From Pseudomonas asiatica (GTDB taxonomy: Bacteria > Pseudomonadota > Gammaproteobacteria > Pseudomonadales > Pseudomonadaceae), in NCBI RefSeq assembly GCF_009932335.1, contig NZ_BLJF01000003.1, positions 186,001 through 250,000 on the forward strand: a stretch of DNA of 64,000 nucleotides, given 5' to 3'. The notes beneath the pieces are model-generated. The model saw only the letters and a list, made by a program, of their open reading frames with translations, ran no database searches and had not been told where the DNA came from. The first letter of the stretch is position 1. Each line of letters starts with the position of its first letter. Of the stretch, positions 1 to 8,149 are shown piece after piece. The translations under genes and the position numbers were made by a program.

Positions 1-92
1 CGGCGACGCTGATCGGCGTCACCCGTACCGCGCGCAGCACCGTAAACGAAGTAGTGGAATACCTGAACAGCTTGGAGCAGCCGGATGCATAG
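1..92 (+). CDS. C-terminal end of an unidentified protein (partial)
   Basis: An open frame enters from the left edge and stops with TAG at 90-92, giving 29 residues that end in EYLNSLEQPDA. The stop overlaps the start of the downstream acetyltransferase by 8 bp, which suggests translational coupling in one operon. I cannot identify the family from this tail. Because the next gene looks like ArsN1, an arsenic-resistance gene is a reasonable guess from context only. Confidence 0.5.
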   Translation, partial: ATLIGVTRTARSTVNEVVEYLNSLEQPDA

Positions 93-645
93 CGGAATCG
101 AGATTCGTATTGCTGGTCCAGAAGACGCTGCAGCCATACAGGCTATCTACGCTCCGATTGTGCTCCACACTGCCATCTCGTTTGAAGAGGTAGCGCCGAG
201 CGCGGAAGAAATGCGCCAGCGTATCGAGACGACGCTTCATACCTATCCATATTTTGTGGCTGTGCAGCAAGGTCGGGTGGTCGGTTATGCCTATGCTAGC
301 CAGCATCGAGCGCGAGCGGCATATCGGTGGGCGGTAGATGTGACCGTCTACGTTGCAGAGGGGCAGCGTCGGAGTGGGATTGGCCGGCAGCTTTATGACG
401 TTCTCCTGCCGGTTCTGAAGCAGCTAGGATATCGTTCTGCATACGCGGGTATTTCTTTACCGAACGAAGGAAGCGTGGGTCTCCATGAGCGACTCGGCTT
501 TCAGCACATCGGTACGTTTTCGCAGGTCGGGTTCAAACTCGGTGCGTGGCATGACGTGGGATATTGGCGGTTTGATTTCGGTGGCGAGGGTTGTCGGCCT
601 GAGGCTCCTACAAGCTTCTTATCCCAAATCCCGATGCCGCGTTAG
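85..645 (+). CDS. arsN1: GNAT N-acetyltransferase, phosphinothricin/arsinothricin type (ArsN1-like)
   Basis: Cytoplasmic acetyl-CoA-dependent N-acetyltransferase of 186 aa. The acetyl-CoA loop is visible as QRRSGIG (residues 94-100), preceded by the beta strand VDVTVYV and followed by a Pat-like NEGSVGLHERLGF segment (127-139). The early ISFEE segment (31-35) corresponds to the substrate-loop region of Pat enzymes. ArsN1 of P. putida acetylates the amino group of arsinothricin and phosphinothricin, and arsN genes lie in ars operons. The symbol rests on that resemblance and on the accessory setting, so it is tentative. The start overlaps the upstream stop by 8 bp. The Pro-rich tail after about residue 168 looks poorly conserved and may come from a recombination junction. 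Confidence 0.6.
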   Translation: MHSGIEIRIAGPEDAAAIQAIYAPIVLHTAISFEEVAPSAEEMRQRIETTLHTYPYFVAVQQGRVVGYAYASQHRARAAYRWAVDVTVYVAEGQRRSGIGRQLYDVLLPVLKQLGYRSAYAGISLPNEGSVGLHERLGFQHIGTFSQVGFKLGAWHDVGYWRFDFGGEGCRPEAPTSFLSQIPMPR

Positions 646-652
646 AACATGA

Positions 653-677
653 GGTCCATTTTGAAGGGTCCATTTGA
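653..677. repeat. Short direct repeat GGTCCATTTTGA, possible IS remnant
   Basis: GGTCCATTTTGA at 653-664 is repeated as GGTCCATTTGA at 667-677, within 10 bp of the acetyltransferase stop. On the other strand this reads as two AAATGGACC units, a spacing reminiscent of subterminal repeats at IS21-family ends. No transposase is present nearby, so only a scar is implied. The rest of 678-809 shows no gene. Confidence 0.3.
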
Positions 678-809
678 GCGGCCGCTGAGCGTTTCGTCAC
701 CAGGGCTTGAATCTGAGCTAGCGTGTTGCGAAGACACGTCGGCGGCCTAGAAGACTCGATGGAACCATCAGAGATATGATCCTGCGATCACAACTCGAAG
801 GTGGCCTCT

Positions 810-1808
810 ATGCCATACCCCGTAAAGCCATGGGCAGAAATAGCTCAGCATTATCAGCGCGGTACCATCTTGTTGGGCAACGGCGCGAGTATCGCTGTGT
901 CGCAGAGTTTTGCGTACCGCTCACTGCTAGAACATGTCAGGGAAAATGAGCTGCTCCAGAACGACGTGGCGCGTCTGTTCGAGTTTTTTGAGACAGAAGA
1001 TTTTGAGCTAATTCTGCGGGTCGTCTGGCAAGCATCCAACGTCAACAAATCGTTGGAGATCCCAGATCAGCGTACCCACGAAGCCTACGTGCGCGTCCGG
1101 GATTGCCTGATCCAGGCAGTGCGGGATGTTCACCCTGAATATCACCAGATCACCGATCATCTGCCGAACATGTACCGGTATCTGAAGGAGTTCGACACGG
1201 TCTTGTCGCTAAACTATGACCTGCTGGTTTACTGGACGGTGGCCTATGGTCTCAACATCCCGGACGGCCATATGTTCAAAGACTGCTTCGTCGATGGCGG
1301 GGTATTCGATGACGACTGGCGTCGATTCCGGAAGCTGTACAAGGAGCGAGTGAATACGTTGGTGTTCTACCCCCATGGCAGCTTAGCTTTATGCCGCAAC
1401 AACATAGAGGAAGAGTTCAAGATCCGCGCATTGGGCGGCGGCTTGCTGGAAGCCATTCTTCAGGAGTGGAAAAACGAGCGTGTGGTACCGCTGTTTGTCA
1501 GTGAAGGAACCATGCGTCAGAAGGTAGCTTCGATTCAAAATAGCTACTACCTGTCGACTGTCTATCGAGAGGTGCTTACGGCGCCCCGGAAGACACTGAC
1601 ACTGTTCGGTTGGGGCTTGGGGGAGCACGACAGGCATTTGCTCAAGCGAATGAAGGGGACGGGCATTGAGCGCGTAGCCGTCTCAGTCTTTCGGGGATAT
1701 CAGCCTTATTGCAACATGGCTTACCAAATCATTCAGGATGACCTGGGGCCAGTTGACGTCGATTTCTTCGACAGTGAGAGCCCGGGCTGCTGGGTTCAAC
1801 CCGAATAG
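810..1808 (+). CDS. DUF4917 / SIR2-like protein
   Basis: A 332-aa protein with SIR2-like fold signatures: LLGNGASIAVS near the N terminus (21-31), VLSLNYDLL (131-139), FYPHGSL (187-192) and a C-terminal FGWGLGEHDRHLLKRM (266-281). The last resembles the motif G(x)SlgDxh(h/l) found at the end of SIR2-like NAD-binding folds. DUF4917 members are usually uncharacterised. SIR2-like domains occur in NAD-depleting antiphage systems, but no such activity is shown for this family. I prefer ATG 810 to GTG 801 because AAGGTGG (798-804) lies 5 nt before it. The gene stands alone, flanked by a repeat scar and by transposon-end-like repeats, so it appears to be cargo. Confidence 0.7.
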   Translation: MPYPVKPWAEIAQHYQRGTILLGNGASIAVSQSFAYRSLLEHVRENELLQNDVARLFEFFETEDFELILRVVWQASNVNKSLEIPDQRTHEAYVRVRDCLIQAVRDVHPEYHQITDHLPNMYRYLKEFDTVLSLNYDLLVYWTVAYGLNIPDGHMFKDCFVDGGVFDDDWRRFRKLYKERVNTLVFYPHGSLALCRNNIEEEFKIRALGGGLLEAILQEWKNERVVPLFVSEGTMRQKVASIQNSYYLSTVYREVLTAPRKTLTLFGWGLGEHDRHLLKRMKGTGIERVAVSVFRGYQPYCNMAYQIIQDDLGPVDVDFFDSESPGCWVQPE

Positions 1809-1870
1809 CGGGCAGGACATCCACTCCTGAAATCTCAGAGGTGGCTGTAAGGCCCGTCATTACTGGGCTA

Positions 1871-2008
1871 GACAGTTTTTATTCTCTGGCGCATTTGTCC
1901 GAGTCAACGGTTTTGGGGGCTCGCGACAGTTTTGCGTTTACTCCGAATCGGGCTGAAGGCCACGGAAACTGGGCCTCTTTGCGACAGTTTTAATTCTCTA
2001 AATCCACA
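1871..2008. mobile_element. Cluster of repeated transposase-site-like sequences; putative transposon end
   Basis: The 17-mer GACAGTTTT(T/A)ATTCTCT occurs at 1871-1887 and 1983-1999 with one difference. A third, shorter copy, GACAGTTTTGCGTTTA, lies at 1925-1940, and a degenerate one near 1905-1914. All point the same way. Several same-orientation sites near a terminus are typical of Tn7/Tn552/Tn402-type elements (TnsB or TniA sites). Read leftward, a plausible terminus is TGTGGATTTAGAG starting at 2008, which leaves only 18 bp before the lpd stop codon. The other end lies outside the window, so target duplication cannot be checked. Confidence 0.5.
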
Positions 2009-2026
2009 GCCCCCGGCTATCTCACA

Positions 2027-3427
2027 TCAAATCTGCATCGCCATCCCGTCCACATTCATCGCTGCCTGGCGCAAGGCCTCGGAGCGGGTCGGGTGGGGGT
2101 GGCAGGTGAGGGCGATGTCTTCCGCCGAGGCCGAGAACTCCATGGCCACGCAGAACTCACCAATCATCTCGCTGACACTTGGGCCTACCAGGTGCACACC
2201 CAGCACTTCGTCGGTCTCGGCATCGGCGATGACCTTGGCGAAGCCTTCGGTCTCGTGGTTGATCTTGGCCCGGCTGTTGGCCGTGAACGGGAACTTGCCG
2301 ACTTTATAGGCACGCCCTTCGGCCTTGAGCTGCTCTTCGGTCTTGCCCACGGTGGCCAACTCGGGGCGGGTGTAGATCACGCTAGGGATAAGGTTGTAGT
2401 TGACCTCGTGGGGCTTGCCGGCGATGCGTTCGATGCAGGCCACCGCTTCGTCTTCGGCTTTGTGCGCCAGCATCGGGCCGGAGGTGACGTCGCCAATCAC
2501 CCAGATACCCGGCACGGAAGTGCGGTGGTGGTCATTGCCGAGCATGCCGCGCTTGTCGGTTTCCAGGCCCACGCTTTCCAGGTTCAGCCCTTTGGTATAG
2601 GGGCGGCGACCGATGGCGACCAGTAAATAGTCAGCCTGCAGCGTTTCTGCGGTGCCACCAGCTGCTGGCTCTAGGGTCAGGTTCACGCCATCGGCGCTGG
2701 CGTTCGCCTGGGTCACCTTGCTACCCAGCTTGAACACCATGCCTTGTTTGGCCAAGGCCTTCTGCAGGGTCTTGGCGGTTTCTTCGTCGGTGCCCGGACA
2801 GATGCGGTCGAGGTATTCGATGACCGTGACCTGGCTGCCCAGGCGGCGCCATACCGAACCCAACTCGAGGCCGATCACGCCAGCTCCGATGACGACCAAA
2901 TGTTTGGGCACCTGTGGCAGCGACAGCGCGCCGGTCGAGTCGATGATGCGCTGGTTGTCGATGGTCACGCCCGGCAGGGCCGTAGGTTCGGAGCCGGTGG
3001 CAATGACGATATCTTTGGCCCGCAGTGCGGTTTCGCTGCCATCCTCAGCCTTGACCACGACCTTGCCGACGCCATCCAGGCGACCCCAGCCCTTGATCCA
3101 GTCGACTTTGTTCTTGCGGAACAGGTACTCGATGCCCTTGGTCAGGCCGGTCACGCTCTCGTCCTTCTGTTTCATCATCTGGGCGAGGTTGAGGGTAGGT
3201 TTGACTTCGATACCGAGGTGGGCGAACTCGTCACCACTGGCAGCTTCGTACAGCTCGGAAGCATGCAACAGTGCCTTGGAGGGCATGCAGCCCACGTTCA
3301 GGCAGGTGCCGCCCAAGGTCGAGCGGCCTTCCACGCAGGCTACGCTCAGGCCCAGTTGGCCGGCGCGGATGGCTGCGTTGTAGCCGCCAGGGCCACCGCC
3401 GATGATCACCACGTCATAGGATTTCAT
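2027..3427 (-). CDS. lpd: Dihydrolipoyl dehydrogenase
   Basis: FAD-dependent oxidoreductase (E3) that reoxidises protein-bound dihydrolipoamide of 2-oxoacid dehydrogenase and glycine-cleavage complexes with NAD+. At 466 aa it has family length. Visible features are the FAD-binding GGGPGGYNAA (10-19), the redox disulfide in GGTCLNVGC (C42 and C47), the NAD-binding VIGAGVIGLELGS and the C-terminal HPHPTRSE with the catalytic His/Glu. It is not next to E1/E2 genes, so it is a stand-alone paralogue of the sucAB-linked LpdG (Lpd3 type). GGAG lies 9-10 nt before the ATG. The downstream side abuts the putative transposon end, and no terminator is evident there. Confidence 0.93.
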   Translation of the reverse strand: MKSYDVVIIGGGPGGYNAAIRAGQLGLSVACVEGRSTLGGTCLNVGCMPSKALLHASELYEAASGDEFAHLGIEVKPTLNLAQMMKQKDESVTGLTKGIEYLFRKNKVDWIKGWGRLDGVGKVVVKAEDGSETALRAKDIVIATGSEPTALPGVTIDNQRIIDSTGALSLPQVPKHLVVIGAGVIGLELGSVWRRLGSQVTVIEYLDRICPGTDEETAKTLQKALAKQGMVFKLGSKVTQANASADGVNLTLEPAAGGTAETLQADYLLVAIGRRPYTKGLNLESVGLETDKRGMLGNDHHRTSVPGIWVIGDVTSGPMLAHKAEDEAVACIERIAGKPHEVNYNLIPSVIYTRPELATVGKTEEQLKAEGRAYKVGKFPFTANSRAKINHETEGFAKVIADAETDEVLGVHLVGPSVSEMIGEFCVAMEFSASAEDIALTCHPHPTRSEALRQAAMNVDGMAMQI

Positions 3428-3487
3428 GGGTTCAACTCCAGGATGAAGAAGCGCAAGAGGGGCACAAGGTTAAGCTGAGATGCAAGA

Positions 3488-3499
3488 ATTGTATACAAT
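3488..3499. promoter_or_regulatory. Perfect 12-bp palindrome between lpd and cfaB
   Basis: ATTGTATACAAT is a perfect inverted repeat, 61 bp upstream of lpd and 136 bp upstream of cfaB. Operators of GntR/FCD-type regulators often have the core TTGTATACAA, so a regulator of that kind may bind here and act on lpd. The sequence also overlaps a possible -10-like TATACAAT. Which gene it controls is inferred from distance only. Confidence 0.4.
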
Positions 3500-3634
3500 C
3501 CGCGGTGTGCATAAGACTAGTTGGTTCTAGACCATGGTCTCGTTTAGAGGAAACATCCCACGAATGAACTACTCTGATCCGGCGACGTTCGAAATATCAG
3601 GCGTCGTGGCCAAATACGGACAGGAGGGTCGTTC

Positions 3635-4819
3635 ATGCTTGCGCAACTTCCACCGGCACTGCAGAGCCTGCATCTGCCGCTGCGGCTGAAACTGTGGGAC
3701 GGTAACCAGTTCGATCTGGGGCCTAGCCCGCAGGTCACTATCCTGGTCAAGGAGCCACAGCTGATCAGCCAGTTGAGCCACCCGAGCATGGACCAACTGG
3801 GCACGGCATTCGTCGAAGGCAAGCTGGAGCTTGAAGGCGATATTGGTGAAGCCATCCGCGTATGCGATGAGCTGAGCGAAGCGCTAATGACCGACGAAGA
3901 CGACACCCCACCGCAGCGTCAGGCCCACGACAAGAGCACCGACGCCGAAGCGATTTCCTACCATTACGATGTTTCAAACGCGTTCTACCAGCTATGGCTG
4001 GATCAGGACATGGCCTACTCGTGCGCCTACTTCCGTGAGCCGGACAACACGCTGGATCAGGCACAGCAGGACAAATTCGATCATCTGTGCCGCAAGCTAC
4101 GCCTGGAAGCGGGTGATTACCTGCTCGACGTTGGCTGCGGCTGGGGTGGGCTGGCGCGTTTCGCTGCTCGCGAATATGGCGCCAAGGTGTTTGGTATCAC
4201 CTTGAGCAAGGAGCAGCTCAAGCTCGGTCGCGAGCGGGTGAAGGCAGAGGGGTTGGCCGACAAGGTCGACCTGCAGATTCTCGACTACCGCGACCTGCCT
4301 CAGGACGGCCGCTTCGACAAGGTTGTCAGCGTTGGCATGTTCGAGCATGTCGGGCATGCCAACTTGGCGCTGTATAGCCAGAAGCTGTTCGGTGCCGTGA
4401 GGGAAGGGGGCCTGGTGATGAATCACGGTATTACCGCCAAGCATGTGGATGGTCGCCCGGTCGGGCGTGGCGCTGGCGAGTTCATCGATCGCTACGTGTT
4501 CCCCCATGGCGAGCTGCCGCACCTGTCGATGATCAGTGCCAGCATCTGTGAAGCGGGATTGGAGGTAGTAGACGTGGAGAGCCTGCGTTTGCACTACGCC
4601 AAGACCTTGCACCACTGGAGCGAGAACCTGGAGAACCAGCTGCACAAGGCGGCGGCGCTGGTGCCCGAGAAGACCTTGCGCATCTGGCGCCTGTACCTGG
4701 CCGGGTGTGCCTATGCCTTCCAGAAGGGCTGGATCAACCTGCATCAGATCCTGGCCGTGAAGCCGTACGCCGATGGGCACCATGACCTGCCTTGGACGCG
4801 TGAAGACCTGTATCGCTGA
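3635..4819 (+). CDS. cfaB: Cyclopropane-fatty-acyl-phospholipid synthase
   Basis: Adds a methylene group from S-adenosylmethionine across the cis double bond of membrane phospholipid acyl chains in stationary phase. The 394-aa protein has the usual N-terminal lipid-facing domain, then the SAM motif LLDVGCGWGG (163-172). YSCAYF (128-133) is the family cysteine segment and VGMFEHVGH lies in the catalytic core. AGGAGGG (3622-3628) gives an excellent ribosome binding site. In P. putida the CfaB gene is RpoS dependent. CTACTCT at 3569-3575 could be a degenerate RpoS -10, which I hold weakly. A REP pair follows the stop. Confidence 0.93.
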   Translation: MLAQLPPALQSLHLPLRLKLWDGNQFDLGPSPQVTILVKEPQLISQLSHPSMDQLGTAFVEGKLELEGDIGEAIRVCDELSEALMTDEDDTPPQRQAHDKSTDAEAISYHYDVSNAFYQLWLDQDMAYSCAYFREPDNTLDQAQQDKFDHLCRKLRLEAGDYLLDVGCGWGGLARFAAREYGAKVFGITLSKEQLKLGRERVKAEGLADKVDLQILDYRDLPQDGRFDKVVSVGMFEHVGHANLALYSQKLFGAVREGGLVMNHGITAKHVDGRPVGRGAGEFIDRYVFPHGELPHLSMISASICEAGLEVVDVESLRLHYAKTLHHWSENLENQLHKAAALVPEKTLRIWRLYLAGCAYAFQKGWINLHQILAVKPYADGHHDLPWTREDLYR

Positions 4820-4854
4820 ATTGCAACAAAGCACGCAAGCGCGACACCATACCC

Positions 4855-4928
4855 TGTGGAGCGGGTTTACCCGCGAATGCGTCGGTACAGCCACTGACGT
4901 CTTCGCGGGTAAACCCGCTCCCACAAGG
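4855..4928. repeat. REP pair (inverted)
   Basis: GAGCGGGTTTACCCGCGAA (4859-4877) and TTCGCGGGTAAACCCGCTC (4902-4920) face each other with a 24-bp gap, followed by CCACAAGG. This is the P. putida REP type with the TTCGCGGG..CCCGCTCC core. It lies between the convergent ends of cfaB and clsA and probably also folds at the transcript ends. Confidence 0.85.
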
Positions 4929-4959
4929 TCCGCGATACCCTGCAACGGGCGCAGGCGCA

Positions 4960-6399
4960 TCAGAGAATCGGCGAAATCAGCCGAGCAATCCGCATCCCCA
5001 GTTGCTGCAGCCGATGAGTATCGCGGCTGTCCTCCGCAGTAATTTCCCGTGCCTGTTCAAAGTCATTGTTCAGCATGTTCTCGACCTGGTCAGCGAAGCC
5101 GCGATCGACTGTCAACAGGGTGATTTCGAAGTTCAGGCGGAACGAGCGGTTGTCCAGGTTGGCACTGCCTATAGCGCTGACATCGTCATCCACCAGCACC
5201 ACCTTCTGATGCAGGAAACCCGGTTGGTAGCGGAACATGCGTACACCCGCACGTACCGCTTCGAAGGCGAAAAGGCTGGAGGCGGCATAGACGATGCGAT
5301 GGTCTGGGCGTGACGGAATCAGCACTCGCACATCGACCCCACGCAGTACCGCCAAACGCAACGCGGCGAACACCGCCTCGTCGGGGATGAAGTACGGGCT
5401 GGTGATCCACACGCGCCGGGTGGCTGAATGGATCGCCTCAAGGAAGAACAGCGAGCAGGTTTCCTGTGGATCGGCCGGGCCGCTGGCCAAGGCTTGGCAC
5501 AGCACGCCGTTGTCAGGGTAGGCGTCCGGCAGAATCAGCGGCGGTAGTTGGCGCGTGGCCCAGTACCAGTCCTCGGCGAACGACTCCTGCAGGCAGGCTA
5601 GCACCGGCCCGCTGATCTGCACGTGGGTGTCGCGCCAAGGTGAAAGCTGCGGGTGGCCACCGAGGTACTCATCGCCCACGTTGTGCCCGCCGATGAAACC
5701 GAGCAAGCCATCCACCACCACGATTTTGCGGTGGTTACGGAAATTAACCTGGAAGCGGTTGAACCAGCCCCGACGGGTTGCGAAGGCATGAATCTGTACA
5801 CCACCGTCGCGCATCAACTGGCTGTAGCTTGCCGGCAAGGCATGGCTGCCGACACGGTCATACAGCACGAACACCCGCACCCCCTCGGCGGCTTTGCGCA
5901 GCAGCAGTTGCTGCAATGCTTTGCCAAGGTTGTCGTCATGGATGATGAAGAACTGCACCAACACCACGTCGCGGGCTTTTTCGATGGCGGCAAATATTGC
6001 ATCGAATGTTGCCTTGCCATCGATCAGCAGCTTCACCTCGTTATTGGCAAGGCAGGGCATCCGCCCGAGTTTGGGCATGGCGCGCAAGGCCGCATAGCTT
6101 TCCGACTCGCGGGCGGTAAGGGCTTCTTCTACCCAAGGCCGCCAGTTGAGGTTGGCCATGGCCACATGCATTTCCTGGTTGGCCTGGCGCCGAGCCTTGA
6201 TGTAGGCATAGAACGAGCGCGCACCGAAGATCAGGTAAGGGATCAGGGTGAGGTAGGGGATGAAGAACAACGGCATGGCCCAGGCGATTGCGCCCTGGGC
6301 AGTGCGCACGGTGAACAGTGCGTGTAATGCGGCGACAATACCCAGCAAATGAACCAGGCCGAGTAGGTAACCGAAGAAGTAGGGGCTGTGGTAGTCCAT
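4960..6399 (-). CDS. clsA: Cardiolipin synthase A
   Basis: Phospholipase-D superfamily membrane enzyme that condenses two phosphatidylglycerol molecules to cardiolipin and glycerol. The 479-aa protein starts with two transmembrane segments (about 7-29 and 37-58), then carries two HKD motifs: HRKIVVVD (223-230) with FIGGHN after it, and HQKVVLVD near residue 400 with [11 protein letters not shown] chose ATG 6399 (MDYHSPYFF) because AGCAGGA precedes it at good spacing. A longer frame upstream has no hydrophobic or conserved content. It converges on cfaB across a REP pair and diverges from the DUF3617 gene. Confidence 0.93.
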   Translation of the reverse strand: MDYHSPYFFGYLLGLVHLLGIVAALHALFTVRTAQGAIAWAMPLFFIPYLTLIPYLIFGARSFYAYIKARRQANQEMHVAMANLNWRPWVEEALTARESESYAALRAMPKLGRMPCLANNEVKLLIDGKATFDAIFAAIEKARDVVLVQFFIIHDDNLGKALQQLLLRKAAEGVRVFVLYDRVGSHALPASYSQLMRDGGVQIHAFATRRGWFNRFQVNFRNHRKIVVVDGLLGFIGGHNVGDEYLGGHPQLSPWRDTHVQISGPVLACLQESFAEDWYWATRQLPPLILPDAYPDNGVLCQALASGPADPQETCSLFFLEAIHSATRRVWITSPYFIPDEAVFAALRLAVLRGVDVRVLIPSRPDHRIVYAASSLFAFEAVRAGVRMFRYQPGFLHQKVVLVDDDVSAIGSANLDNRSFRLNFEITLLTVDRGFADQVENMLNNDFEQAREITAEDSRDTHRLQQLGMRIARLISPIL

Positions 6400-6490
6400 A
6401 TGCATCCTGCTTGCCGAGTACACTTGAGTAACAGAACACGTTCCCGGTCCGCCTTGCAACCTGCAGGTGGATTTGGCGTCTAAGGCACAG

Positions 6491-6514
6491 ACCGGCCCGC
6501 TTGGCCGGCTTTTT
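6491..6514 (+). terminator. Terminator-like hairpin just before the DUF3617 gene
   Basis: CCGGCC (6492-6497) and GGCCGG (6503-6508) form a stem followed by CTTTTT (6509-6514). It lies only about 16 nt before the DUF3617 start codon and reads in the same direction, so it would stop short transcripts coming from the clsA side or act as a leader attenuator. Confidence 0.4.
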
Positions 6515-6530
6515 CCAGGAGCGTTCGTCC

Positions 6531-7058
6531 ATGAAGATTCGTCTGCCACTGTTGGCGTTGGCCCTAGGTGTGAGCAGCCCGCTGGTGCATGCTCAGATGC
6601 TACAGCCAGGTTTGTGGGAGCTGACCACCAGCAACATGCAGGTCGATGGCAAGCCGTTACCCGATATGGAGTTCATGCTCGGCCAGTTGAAGAACCTGCC
6701 GCCAGAGCAGCGCGCGATGATGGAAGGGGTGCTGGCCAAGCAGGGAGTGACTGTTGGGGGTAAGGGGGTGCGCTCGTGCCTGACGCCAGAACAGGTGGCA
6801 ACCAACGATATCCCCCTGCAGGACCCGAAGTCAGGTTGTACACAAAAGATAACCGACCGCACCGGCAATGTATGGAAGTTCCAGTTCAGCTGCCCCAAAG
6901 CGCAGGGCAGTGGCCAGGCGACTTTCCTCAGTGACCGGGAATTCACCACCCAGGTCAACGGTACATTCAACGCTTCGGGTGTACAGCAGCAAGGCAGCAT
7001 GAACACCCGTGCCGTGTGGTTGGGTAATGACTGCGGCTCGGTCAAGCCGCGCAGCTGA
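6531..7058 (+). CDS. DUF3617 domain secreted protein
   Basis: A 175-aa protein of unknown function. It begins with a clear signal peptide, [21 protein letters not shown], followed by the DUF3617 pattern [18 protein letters not shown] and a pair of cysteines (SCLTPEQ, SGCTQKI) typical of that family. DUF3617 proteins are predicted periplasmic or exported. CCAGGAG (6515-6521) serves ATG 6531; an in-frame start 30 bp earlier would spoil the signal peptide. The 3' end overlaps the convergent folE2 by 17 bp. Confidence 0.85.
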   Translation: MKIRLPLLALALGVSSPLVHAQMLQPGLWELTTSNMQVDGKPLPDMEFMLGQLKNLPPEQRAMMEGVLAKQGVTVGGKGVRSCLTPEQVATNDIPLQDPKSGCTQKITDRTGNVWKFQFSCPKAQGSGQATFLSDREFTTQVNGTFNASGVQQQGSMNTRAVWLGNDCGSVKPRS

Positions 7059-7947
7059 CATCCCATTGCCACTGGCTGGTCGCGACAGCATCGTGGGCAT
7101 GCAGGCTTTCTGCATGTTCCACGCGCAGCTTGAAGGCCGTGCTCCATTCCATTTGCCGTAGCGCCTTGTGCAGGCGTCGTGCGGCGTCTTCGCAGAACAT
7201 CAGATTCTGGCCGTTGGCCAAGGCAAAGGCTTGTTCGTCTGCGCGCTTAACTGCGGTCTGCACCGCTGTCCCCAGGCTTGCTTCTATGCGGTCGATCAAC
7301 TCGGTGATTGGCAGAACCTGCTGATTGCTGCGCAGCCTTACCTGGATTTGCGCGCTACTACGTTGGCTATGGGGCGTCGCTACGATGCCTTCGGCGCTGC
7401 CAAGCCACTGCAGCACTGCAGATTTGTCGACCTGCTCTGCACTGAAATGCGCCTGGAACTGCTGCTGAATCAGTTGCCGTGCAAGTGCAGCCGAGCATGG
7501 GCAGGTCGAGGAGTAAGGGACAGAAACGGATAGTTCCACGTGGAACATTTCATTTTCGATCCTTGCATCGACTGTGACGGCATAGCTTTTCCAACCCTGC
7601 AGCGGGCTGATCAATGCAGGCCTTTTTAGCAGATGCTCGAAGCGCAGACGCAAATAGGCTGAGGAAGAAAGGCCTTCATGGCTGCTGAGGAAGTCAGTCA
7701 GCAGCTGGTGGATGGTGAGCGGCGTCAGGGGCTGGTGCTCCAACGACTCCAGGGCGAGATAAAGCCGTGACATATGGATACCGCGTGAGCTGCCGTCTAC
7801 CAGGCTAACGCCGGCATCGACCGTGGCAGCTGCTGTGCGCCCCTCGAACTGCACAGGTTGGGCGATCCCGCACATACCCACCCAGTTCAAAGGTAAGGCG
7901 TATTCATGGGTTTGTGCGGCTATGTCGGGGAGCTTGAGCTGAGTCAT
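7042..7947 (-). CDS. folE2: GTP cyclohydrolase FolE2 (GCYH-IB)
   Basis: Makes 7,8-dihydroneopterin triphosphate from GTP, the first step to folate and queuosine. The 301-aa protein belongs to the metal-promiscuous COG1469 family, recognisable by the N-terminal VGMCGIAQPV, the SYAVTVDARIENE segment and VPYSSTCPCSAALAR with its conserved cysteines. FolE2 replaces zinc-dependent FolE when zinc is scarce and is commonly under Zur. Here a Zur-like palindrome lies in the 202-bp gap to the divergent COG0523 gene. Confidence 0.9.
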   Translation of the reverse strand: MTQLKLPDIAAQTHEYALPLNWVGMCGIAQPVQFEGRTAAATVDAGVSLVDGSSRGIHMSRLYLALESLEHQPLTPLTIHQLLTDFLSSHEGLSSSAYLRLRFEHLLKRPALISPLQGWKSYAVTVDARIENEMFHVELSVSVPYSSTCPCSAALARQLIQQQFQAHFSAEQVDKSAVLQWLGSAEGIVATPHSQRSSAQIQVRLRSNQQVLPITELIDRIEASLGTAVQTAVKRADEQAFALANGQNLMFCEDAARRLHKALRQMEWSTAFKLRVEHAESLHAHDAVATSQWQWDVSCAA

Positions 7948-8086
7948 CTGCTATTCCAAACAAAAGGGAGATCAGCGGCCACCACCGATCAAGCTGCAAT
8001 GCCGGGAGGGGCACCCTGGCACGTGGCGGGTTCACTTTTCCTCCCGGTGGGCACTCATTCGTCACGAACGGCTTGGCGAAATTGTA

Positions 8087-8103
8087 TTGTTACTTTATAA
8101 CAT
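8087..8103. promoter_or_regulatory. Zur-box-like palindrome
   Basis: TTGTTACTTTATAACAT contains the inverted arms TGTTA and TAACA at the spacing of the proteobacterial Zur operator (GTTATA..TATAAC type). It lies between divergent folE2 and the COG0523 GTPase gene and could control both. Zur represses such genes when zinc is plentiful. Confidence 0.65.
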
Positions 8104-8149
8104 TGTGCAATGCATCGTTTCGAATGCGCTCGCCTGAAGAGGTTTCGCC

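Noticed and set aside
4960..6549. Longer cardiolipin synthase reading frame starting at 6549
   Set aside because: The extra 50 residues are polar and unconserved and overlap the divergent DUF3617 leader; ATG 6399 has a ribosome site and gives the normal membrane N terminus.
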